Source: Comamonadaceae bacterium
GTDB taxonomy: Bacteria; Pseudomonadota; Gammaproteobacteria; Burkholderiales; Burkholderiaceae_C
Assembly (NCBI GenBank): GCA_947460165.1
Contig: CANHKH010000002.1
Location: 1-37,971, forward strand
Direction: 5' to 3'
Length of the DNA: 37,971 bases
A program made the translations under genes and the position numbers. Positions 7,813 to 14,231 of the stretch are shown here, one piece after another. Every line of letters begins with the position of its first letter. Position 1 is the stretch's first letter. The notes beneath the pieces were generated by a model. That model ran no database searches, was not told where the DNA came from, and saw nothing but the letters and a program-made list of their open reading frames with translations.

Positions 7813-8984
7813 GCTCCTGCCCTCGTTTTGGAGCTTGACCACTTGTAAATATTGTTGCGCTGCACCGCCGAGGAGCCGCCAATGATGGGCAGCAGCAAGG
7901 CGTCGCGCACATAGCGCTCGGCGTCGAAGTCTTTCACATAGCCGTAGGCGCCGTGTATGGTCTGGCCCTCCAGCGCAATGGTCTTGGCCGCTTCGGTGGC
8001 GAACAGCTTGGCCATGGAGGTCTCGACGCCGCAAGGGATGCGCTCGTTGGCCATCCAAGCTGCGTGGTAGAGCATGAGGCGGGCGCCGTGCAGCTGGGTC
8101 TTCATGTCAGCCAGCTTGTGCTGGATGGACTGGTAGTTCTCTATGGTTTTGCCGAATTGCCGCCTCTGGCGGGCATAGTCCCAGGCGTCGTCGAGCGCTG
8201 CGCGGGCAATGCCCACCGCGATGGCGGCCACCTCGAGCTTTTCAACATCGAGGCCAGAGCCGACGATCATCTTCCAGCCACGGTTCCAGCCCTCCTCGCC
8301 ACCCATCACTTGCTCAAACGGCACCTCGACATTGTCGAAGCTCACATCGGTGGTGGCCGCGCCGTGGGTGCCCAGGGTGTGGATGGGGGTGATGGTGACG
8401 CCAGGGGTGTCCGGCGGGATCATCACCATCGACAGGTTGTTGTAGCGCTCCTCTTCGGGGCCGGTGCGCACCAGGGCGTAAATGCAGTCGGAGATGGCCG
8501 AACCGGTGCAAAAGCGCTTGGCCCCGTTGATGCGCACCTTGCCGCCTGCCACCCGCTCGGCCCGCGTCTTGACGCTGGCCAGGTCGGCGCCGGTGTCGGG
8601 CTCGGTCCAGCCGTAGGAAAAAATCAACGAGCCGTCGACCACCTTGGGCAGCAGCCGGCGTTTTTGCTCCTCGGTCGCGCAGTCAACGATGTTCATGCCG
8701 GCGTAGCAAGCGCCCATGATGTAGGGGATGCCAACGGCCGAGCTGCGCCTAGAGAGCTCCTCGATCACCACCATGGTGGCCAGGATGTCGCGGCCAGCCC
8801 CACCATATTCCTCGGGCACAGTCAGGCCCAGCACGCCCAACTGGGCGAGCTTGTCGAAGACTTCGCGCGGGAAGTGGTTGTCGCGGTCCCAGCGCTGGGC
8901 CAGCGGGCGGGGCATTTCTTTGTCGACAAAGCGCTCGAGCAGGTCGCGCAGCTGTCGAATATTGTCCGGCTCAGTGAAATTCAT
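7809..8984 (-). CDS. Acyl-CoA dehydrogenase
   Basis: The 391-residue flavoprotein removes two hydrogens from the alpha and beta carbons of an acyl-CoA and passes electrons to ETF. FAD/substrate motifs include YGWTEPDTGADLASVKT (124-140), FGKTIENYQSIQHKLADM and HGAYGYVKDFDAERYVRDA. The usual C-terminal catalytic glutamate (IYEGTS) is replaced by Gly369 in IIGGSS. A glutamate at 248 in SGLDVEKLE lines up with the SGLDLER glutamate that is the base in isovaleryl-CoA and long-chain dehydrogenases. An AAGGG ribosome site precedes the ATG. It is the second gene of the operon and overlaps the mutase gene by 4 bases. Oxidation of a branched acyl-CoA made by the mutase/decarboxylase is a reasonable guess. 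Confidence 0.92.
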   Translation of the reverse strand: MNFTEPDNIRQLRDLLERFVDKEMPRPLAQRWDRDNHFPREVFDKLAQLGVLGLTVPEEYGGAGRDILATMVVIEELSRRSSAVGIPYIMGACYAGMNIVDCATEEQKRRLLPKVVDGSLIFSYGWTEPDTGADLASVKTRAERVAGGKVRINGAKRFCTGSAISDCIYALVRTGPEEERYNNLSMVMIPPDTPGVTITPIHTLGTHGAATTDVSFDNVEVPFEQVMGGEEGWNRGWKMIVGSGLDVEKLEVAAIAVGIARAALDDAWDYARQRRQFGKTIENYQSIQHKLADMKTQLHGARLMLYHAAWMANERIPCGVETSMAKLFATEAAKTIALEGQTIHGAYGYVKDFDAERYVRDALLLPIIGGSSAVQRNNIYKWSSSKTRAGA

Positions 8985-9026
8985 CGTTGCCCTTGTGAGT
9001 CGCTGCCCGAAGGTCTGGAGCGGCCA

Positions 9027-9857
9027 TCAGCGGCCGGTGAACACCGGCTTGCGCTTTTCTCGAAAAGCGTGGACCGCTTCTTGGTGGTCGGCGGTGACGT
9101 TGGACATGGCTTCATAGGCGATTGAGGCGTCCATGATGCTGCTGGCCAGTTGCTTGAGACCGATGTTGATGGACAGCTTGGTCCATTTGATGGCCTTGAT
9201 CGCACCGGCGGCCAGGGTGTCGGCAAACTGCGCCACCTGGGCGTCGAGCTCGGTCAGCGGCACCACGTGGTTGATCAAGCCCATGCCAGCGGCATCATGG
9301 GCCGACATCAGCTTGCCTGTCATCAGGTACTCCTTGGCGCGGGCGTAGCCGATCAGCTGGGGCCAGATGACCGCGCCGCCGTCGCCAGCGACCAGGCCGA
9401 CCGAGACATGCGGGTCGCCAATCTTGGCGCTGTCGGCGGCATAGATGATGTCGCAAAACAGCGCAATGGTGGCGCCCAGGCCGGTGGCATGGCCGTTGAG
9501 CTTGGCAATCACCGGCTTTTCGCAGTCCAACAGCGAAAAAACGATTTGCTTGGCCTCACGGGCGGTTTTTTCGAACGACGTGGGCTGGTCAATCATTTTC
9601 TGGAAGAAAGCCACGTCGCCGCCCGAGGAGAACGCCCGGCCGGCGCCGGTGAGCACCACGATGTCTGAATCCGGGTCATTGGAGGCGTCGGTAAAGACGC
9701 GGGCCAGCTCCTCGTGCATGAGCTCGTCGACCGCGTTGAGCGTGGCCGGCCGGTTCATGGTGATCTCAAGAATGCGGCCCCGCCGCGCAAAACTCAGGGT
9801 GTTGTAGGTTTCGAACTGCACGCCGCTTGACTCCAGTGTGTTTTGAGCCTCGATCAT
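9027..9857 (-). CDS. Crotonase-fold enoyl-CoA hydratase/isomerase family protein
   Basis: This 276-residue protein heads the operon. Oxyanion-hole segments are RAFSSGGDVAFF (74-85) and HATGLGATIALFCD (123-136), and it ends with FREKRKPVFTG like the other crotonase of the cluster. Both catalytic glutamates of classic enoyl-CoA hydratase are absent: Thr130 and His150 (IGDPHVSVGLVAGDGG) occupy their places. Hydration of a simple enoyl-CoA by the usual mechanism is therefore unlikely; another crotonase reaction such as isomerisation, hydrolysis, retro-aldol cleavage or decarboxylation is possible. The ATG at 9857 is preferred because family homology begins shortly after; an upstream in-frame TTG at 9881 would extend it by 8 residues. 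The gene is divergent from the TetR gene. Confidence 0.88.
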   Translation of the reverse strand: MIEAQNTLESSGVQFETYNTLSFARRGRILEITMNRPATLNAVDELMHEELARVFTDASNDPDSDIVVLTGAGRAFSSGGDVAFFQKMIDQPTSFEKTAREAKQIVFSLLDCEKPVIAKLNGHATGLGATIALFCDIIYAADSAKIGDPHVSVGLVAGDGGAVIWPQLIGYARAKEYLMTGKLMSAHDAAGMGLINHVVPLTELDAQVAQFADTLAAGAIKAIKWTKLSINIGLKQLASSIMDASIAYEAMSNVTADHQEAVHAFREKRKPVFTGR

Positions 9858-9888
9858 GGCAAACAAGAGGCAAAGAATCAACAGTCAC

Positions 9889-9902
9889 TGAATGGCCATT
9901 CA
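9889..9902. promoter_or_regulatory. 14-bp perfect palindrome, candidate TetR operator
   Basis: TGAATGGCCATTCA reads the same on both strands and lies in the 91-base gap between the divergent crotonase (start 9857) and TetR (start 9949) genes. A second small inverted repeat, TTCAT-TGGG-ATGAA, overlaps it at 9899-9912. TetR-family regulators usually bind such palindromes beside their own gene. The sequence also recalls the TGAATGA...TCATTCA box of the Bacillus fatty-acid regulator FadR, another TetR member. Repression of both directions, lifted by an acyl-CoA, is the inferred role. Confidence 0.55.
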
Positions 9903-9948
9903 TTGGGATGAACCCTTAGAATTTCTGCACAAAAACAAGGACCCGAGC

Positions 9949-10599
9949 ATGATCTCCAGCGACAACGAAGCCGTCGACAAGCTCAATGCGCAAGGCCGCA
10001 GCCGCAAACGCTTGACGCGCGAGGAGCGTGCACCCGATGCGCGCGATCAAATCTTTGCTGCCGCGGCCAAGGTGGTGGGCGAGCACGGCTATGCTGCGGC
10101 CTCGATCACCCGCATCACCGAAGAGGCGGGCATGGCCCAAGGCACTTTCTACCTCTACTTTTCGTCGCGCCAGAGCCTGTTCGACGAACTGCTGCCCCAT
10201 GTGGGCAAGGACATGCTGCACTTTGTGGGCACTCGGGTGGCCGGTGCCCAGGACATTTTGGAGATGGAAGAGCGCGGCTTCAGAGCCTTCTTTGAATTTC
10301 TGGGCCCCAACCCGGGTTTTTTTCGCATCCTCAACGAGGCGGAGGTGGCCGCGCCCAAGGCGCATGAGGAGCACTTTAGGCGCACGGTCAGCCACTTTGT
10401 GCAGGCGCTGGAGCTGGCGTTGCAAGCTGGCCAAATCCGCAACTTCATGCGCAGTGAGATCGAAACCCTGGTCTATGTCCTGATGGCGGCGCGCAGCTAT
10501 CTGTACATGCGCTATGTCAAGGGTCAGGCGACCGGTGCGCGATTGCCCGAGGAAGTGATCAAGACCTACATGCGCCTGGTGCGCAGCGGTCTCAATTAG
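9949..10599 (+). CDS. TetR/AcrR family transcriptional regulator
   Basis: The 216-residue protein has an N-terminal TetR DNA-binding domain: DQIFAAAAKVVGEHGYAAASITRITEEAGMAQGTFYLYF (about residues 33-71) contains the helix-turn-helix and the GTFYLYF end motif. The remaining 140 residues are helical and should form the ligand pocket and dimer interface. An ATG at 9949 with AAGGA 7 bases upstream is a better start than the in-frame ATG at 9892, which sits inside the palindrome. It is divergent from the mutase operon and tail-to-tail with meaB, 6 bases apart. Its likely job is to control the operon in response to a CoA thioester or free acid from the pathway. Confidence 0.92.
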   Translation: MISSDNEAVDKLNAQGRSRKRLTREERAPDARDQIFAAAAKVVGEHGYAAASITRITEEAGMAQGTFYLYFSSRQSLFDELLPHVGKDMLHFVGTRVAGAQDILEMEERGFRAFFEFLGPNPGFFRILNEAEVAAPKAHEEHFRRTVSHFVQALELALQAGQIRNFMRSEIETLVYVLMAARSYLYMRYVKGQATGARLPEEVIKTYMRLVRSGLN

Positions 10600-10605
10600 C
10601 TGCCG

Positions 10606-11616
10606 TCAACCGTTCGACAGCGCGCGGGCCAGCACTTGCTGCACCGCGCCTGAGAAATCTTGCTCGCCTTGCAGCAGGGCCTGGCCTATGGCCGCAAGCG
10701 CAGATTCGTCAAGCGCTGCGATGCGCCTCTGCAGCGCTTCACCGGCCATGGCGGCCAGGGTTTTTTGCAAGCGGCGCATGCGCTCTTGCGCCGGTGCGGG
10801 CACACGCGCTGCATGCACGGCATAGACCGCATCGAGCAATTGGGCGGCGCCCGCGCCTGTGCTGGCGGTCGTCGCGATCACCGGCGGCATGGCGGCACTG
10901 CCCAAATGGGCGGCGGCCTGCAATTGGCGGATCAGGCCCTGCGCGCCCGGCAGGTCGGACTTGTTGACCGCATAGACATCGGCCATCTCAAGCACGCCGG
11001 CCTTGATCATTTGCACTTCGTCGCCCATGCCAGGCGCACACACCAAGACCGTCAGTTGCGCCAGGCCACTGACCTCGGTCTCAGACTGACCAACGCCCAC
11101 CGTCTCAACAATGATCAGGTCTTTGCCAGCCGCATCAAGCACATCGACCACCCGCGACGCGGCCGCCGACAAGCCGCCCAGGTGACCGCGGGCGGCCAGG
11201 CTGCGCACAAACACGCCGCTGTCACCGGCCATGGCCAGCATGCGGATGCGGTCGCCCAGCACCGCCCCGCCGGTCAGCGGGCTAGAGGGGTCAACCGCCA
11301 CCACACCGACTTGCAAACCGCGCTGGCGCGCCTCGGTGATGCAGGCGGCAATCAGGGTGGATTTGCCGGCCCCCGGGGCGCCGGTAAAGCCGACCACCAC
11401 TGCCCGGCCCACCCGGGGGTAAATGGCTGCCAGCACCTGGGCCGCATCCTGCGTGTGCTCTTCGACCGCCGTGATGGCGCGGGCCAAAGCAGCGCGCTGG
11501 CCGTCGAGCGCCGCGCTCAGCCAAGCGGGAGCAAGGGCTGGTGGAGGCAAGGGAATGGGTGTGGTCAAAGTGCGGCGGATGTTAACAAGGGGTCCAGATG
11601 AGCCAGCTTGAGCCAC
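10606..11616 (-). CDS. meaB: MeaB/ArgK-family GTPase, acyl-CoA mutase chaperone
   Basis: This 336-residue G3E P-loop GTPase has a Walker A motif GAPGAGKST (79-87), the switch-region segments VAVDPSSPLTGGAVLGDR and IVETVGVGQSE, and the NKSD guanine-specificity motif. MeaB and its relatives bind B12-dependent acyl-CoA mutases, use GTP hydrolysis to gate loading of adenosylcobalamin, and help eject damaged cofactor. That matches the split mutase encoded 3-5 kb away. The ORF opens with GTG at 11616, with AGAGGG upstream; no in-frame ATG lies near. It is on the same strand as the mutase operon but separated from it by the oppositely oriented TetR gene, so it must have its own promoter or be read from the MDR gene upstream. 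Confidence 0.93.
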   Translation of the reverse strand: MAQAGSSGPLVNIRRTLTTPIPLPPPALAPAWLSAALDGQRAALARAITAVEEHTQDAAQVLAAIYPRVGRAVVVGFTGAPGAGKSTLIAACITEARQRGLQVGVVAVDPSSPLTGGAVLGDRIRMLAMAGDSGVFVRSLAARGHLGGLSAAASRVVDVLDAAGKDLIIVETVGVGQSETEVSGLAQLTVLVCAPGMGDEVQMIKAGVLEMADVYAVNKSDLPGAQGLIRQLQAAAHLGSAAMPPVIATTASTGAGAAQLLDAVYAVHAARVPAPAQERMRRLQKTLAAMAGEALQRRIAALDESALAAIGQALLQGEQDFSGAVQQVLARALSNG

Positions 11617-11661
11617 TGTGCGTCAGGCCCTCTGCCTGTGCCCCAGCTTGGCCCTGTGTGC

Positions 11662-12597
11662 TTAAAACACCAGCACCAATCGGCCACGGGTGCCGCCCGC
11701 TTCGAGCCGGCGGTGCGCCTCACCCGCTTGCTCGGGGGCATAGGTGGCGGCCACGCGCAGCGTGATCACACCCTTGTGCACGTTCTGGCGCAATTGGTGC
11801 AACACATCGGCCCGGTGGTTGTATTGGCGCACCCAGGTGGCGTGGCAAACAATGCCGCGCTCTGGCATGGACCAGCCTCGCACCGTGGCAAAGCCGCCGC
11901 CATCGCGCACCGCGCCTATGGCTTGCTCGCATTGGTAAGAGCCATCGGCCAGGCCGTCCACACCATGGGGGGCGACCTGGCGAATTTGCGTGGCGATGTC
12001 CGCGCCTCGGGGCACCACCACATCGGCGCCTAAGGAGCGCACCAAGGCCTCATCGCTGGGCGAGGCGTCGGCAATGACGCGCAGGCCCGCTTGCTTGGCC
12101 AGCTGGATCACATAGCCACCGTAGCAGCCGGCGGCCCCGGTGACGGCCAAGGTCTGCCCCGGCTGGAGGGCCAACTGGTCCAGGGTTTGGCGGGCGGTCA
12201 GCCCGTTCATGGGCAAGGTGGCCGCTTCCACCAGGCTGACGCCCTCGGGAATGGGCGCCACTGCATCGGCCGACAAGACAATGCTTTCCCGGTAGGCCCC
12301 ATGGCTGCCCTGGTTGTCGACCATGGCCATCACCTGGTCGCCCACCGCCAAGTCTGTGGTGGTGCCGGGGCCGATGGCGTCGATCACGCCCGCCACATCC
12401 ATGCCTGGCACATGGGGCGCTGGGATGGCGCGCAAAGCCTGGGCGCGCGAGCCATTGCGCAGCAAGGTGTCGGTGGGGTTGACCGTGGCGGCATGCACGC
12501 GCACCCGCACCTGGCCCGCGCCGGGCTGGCCTTCGGGCAGGTCCAAGACTTGCAAAACCTCGGGTCCACCAAATTCAAAAAATCCTACGGCGCGCAT
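11662..12597 (-). CDS. Zinc-independent MDR oxidoreductase (NADPH:quinone reductase-like)
   Basis: The 311-residue medium-chain dehydrogenase/reductase has the N-terminal GroES-like half (VRVHAATVNPTDTLLR, PHVPGMDVAGVIDAIGPG) and a Rossmann half with TGAAGCYGGYVIQLAKQAG, the variant nucleotide-binding motif of quinone reductase-like members. The cysteine and histidine ligands of catalytic zinc are missing, so it should reduce an activated double bond or a quinone with NADPH rather than oxidise an alcohol. AGGAG stands before the ATG; a 33-residue upstream extension has no family similarity. It is divergent from the sulfatase operon and 45 bases upstream of meaB. Its substrate is unknown. Confidence 0.88.
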   Translation of the reverse strand: MRAVGFFEFGGPEVLQVLDLPEGQPGAGQVRVRVHAATVNPTDTLLRNGSRAQALRAIPAPHVPGMDVAGVIDAIGPGTTTDLAVGDQVMAMVDNQGSHGAYRESIVLSADAVAPIPEGVSLVEAATLPMNGLTARQTLDQLALQPGQTLAVTGAAGCYGGYVIQLAKQAGLRVIADASPSDEALVRSLGADVVVPRGADIATQIRQVAPHGVDGLADGSYQCEQAIGAVRDGGGFATVRGWSMPERGIVCHATWVRQYNHRADVLHQLRQNVHKGVITLRVAATYAPEQAGEAHRRLEAGGTRGRLVLVF

Positions 12598-12843
12598 GGG
12601 CTGCTCCTGAATGTTCAAAAAGTGCGTTGGCAGTTCCATGCTTGTTCGGCATGCACTGCTCTCCACGCTGGTTGGCGGGCATGATAGGTCAAGCATGGCC
12701 TGCGGATGGGCCTGGCAGGGCTCGATCTGACGCGCACATGACGCTCGCGCTCTGTGCGCAACACAGGCGCGTTTGCGCGCTGAACCACGTGCATGGCCAT
12801 GGTGTAAACCCCATCGTGGGCCTGGCTGGAGTTGCTCTATTCT

Positions 12844-12864
12844 TACAATACACTTGTGTACTGT
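12844..12864 (+). promoter_or_regulatory. Near-perfect 20-bp palindrome overlapping a -10-like box
   Basis: Bases 12845-12864 read ACAATACAC, TT, GTGTACTGT: two 9-base arms that pair at 8 of 9 positions around a 2-base centre. TACAAT at 12844-12849 resembles a sigma-70 -10 box, and no good -35 box was found. If it is used, transcription would start near 12856 and the message would have a leader of about 14 bases before the ATG at 12870, without a ribosome-binding site. A TetR- or MarR-type repressor bound here would block the operon. No regulator gene for it lies beside the operon. Confidence 0.5.
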
Positions 12865-12869
12865 TTGTC

Positions 12870-14231
12870 ATGTCGCTGCGCACCCTCATCACCCCTTTTG
12901 TCTCTGCGCACCTGTTGTCGCGCGAGCGCTTGCTGCGCCTGCGCGAGCGCGCCGAGGCGCGCCGCGTGGCCAAGGGCTTGCCGCATGTGCTGCTGTACTT
13001 TCACCAGGTGGACGATCCTTACAGCCATCTGGCAGCCCAGGCCTTGCAGGCCTTGGAGCAGCGTTACGCGCTGCGCATTGAGCCGCATTTGGTGGGCCCG
13101 CCCGCCGACGCGGCCGCGCCTGACCGAGCCAGGCTGGTGGCCTACAGCCGGCTGGACGCCCAGCGCCTGGCGCAGGTGCACGGCCTGAACTTTGAAGACC
13201 TTCAGCGTCAGCCGCCAGAGCACGCGGTGACTGCCACCTCTGTGGCCTTGCTCGATGCCATGGCCGATGGCAGTTTCACGGCCATGGCCAGCAGCTTGGG
13301 TGCCGCCCTGTGGTCGCCTGCGGTGCAGCCTGTGCGCCAGGCGCCATCAGGCCAACAGCTGCAGCGGCTGCAGCAGGCGCTGGACCAAGGGCAGCGACTG
13401 CGCGCGCGCCTGGGCCATTACCTGGGCGCCACTTTTTATTACGGCGGCGAGTGGTACTGGGGGGTCGATAGGTTGTACCACCTTGAAAAGCGCCTGCAGG
13501 CCCTGGCCAGCCAAGGCGGGGCGCAGCCGCAGGCCGGACAAAGCCCCACAGCGCTGGCCCAAACGCTGTTGTTCCCGCCTGATGACTGTGCCTTCCCCGC
13601 GCAGCCGCTGGTGGGCGCGCCTGACATTGACTTTTTCTTTTCGCTGCGCAGCCCGTACTCGGCCATTGTGGCGCCCAGGGTGTTTGAGCTGGCGCGCCGC
13701 ACGGGCGCCCGTGTCCACCTGCGCTATGTGTTGCCCATGGTCATGCGGGGCTTGGCGGTGCCCAAAGACAAGCGGCTTTACATCGCGCTCGATGCGGCGC
13801 GTGAGGCGCACGAGCGAGGCGTGCCCTTTGGCCGTTTGAACGACCCGGTGGGCCGGCCCACCGAGCGGGGCCTGAGCCTCATGCCCTGGGCTGAGCGCGC
13901 AGGCAAGGGCCAGGCTTATGTGCTGGCTTTCATGCACGGTGTCTGGGCCCAGGGTGTGGACGCGGGCTCTGACGCGGGCCTGCGCCGCATCGTCGAGCAG
14001 GCCGGGCTGCCGTGGGCACAGGCCCGCGCCGTGCTGCAAGAGGGCAGCAGCGGCGCTGACAGCTGGCGCAGCGTGGCCGAGGCCAACCGCCAAGCGCTGC
14101 TGGCCCTGGGGCTGTGGGGCGTGCCCTCGTTTCGGGTGGGCGATCTGGCCGTGTGGGGCCAAGACCGGCTGGGCATGGTGCAGACTGCGGTGTGCGCTCA
14201 GTCACAGTCTTCCCAGGAGGGCCTCTCATGA
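12870..14231 (+). CDS. Tandem DsbA-fold protein, 2-hydroxychromene-2-carboxylate isomerase-like
   Basis: The 453-residue protein carries two copies of the DsbA-like thioredoxin fold found in HCCA isomerase and GST kappa. Copy one starts at HVLLYFHQVDDPYSHLA (39-55) and ends with GGEWYWGVDRL (192-202); copy two starts at DIDFFFSLRSPYSAIVA (252-268) and ends with WGVPSF...VWGQDRL. Copy two keeps the SPYS serine used by HCCA isomerase; copy one has DPYS. Neither copy has a CxxC pair, so disulfide exchange is unlikely and glutathione-linked isomerisation fits better. It has no signal peptide. The start at 12870 lies just after the palindrome and lacks a ribosome site; an ATG at 12627 would add 81 residues with no family similarity. 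It overlaps the sulfatase gene by 4 bases. Confidence 0.85.
   Translation: MSLRTLITPFVSAHLLSRERLLRLRERAEARRVAKGLPHVLLYFHQVDDPYSHLAAQALQALEQRYALRIEPHLVGPPADAAAPDRARLVAYSRLDAQRLAQVHGLNFEDLQRQPPEHAVTATSVALLDAMADGSFTAMASSLGAALWSPAVQPVRQAPSGQQLQRLQQALDQGQRLRARLGHYLGATFYYGGEWYWGVDRLYHLEKRLQALASQGGAQPQAGQSPTALAQTLLFPPDDCAFPAQPLVGAPDIDFFFSLRSPYSAIVAPRVFELARRTGARVHLRYVLPMVMRGLAVPKDKRLYIALDAAREAHERGVPFGRLNDPVGRPTERGLSLMPWAERAGKGQAYVLAFMHGVWAQGVDAGSDAGLRRIVEQAGLPWAQARAVLQEGSSGADSWRSVAEANRQALLALGLWGVPSFRVGDLAVWGQDRLGMVQTAVCAQSQSSQEGLS

Noticed and set aside
9892..9948. Upstream ATG for the TetR gene
   Set aside because: It lies within the 14-bp palindrome and lacks a ribosome site, whereas ATG 9949 has AAGGA at good spacing.
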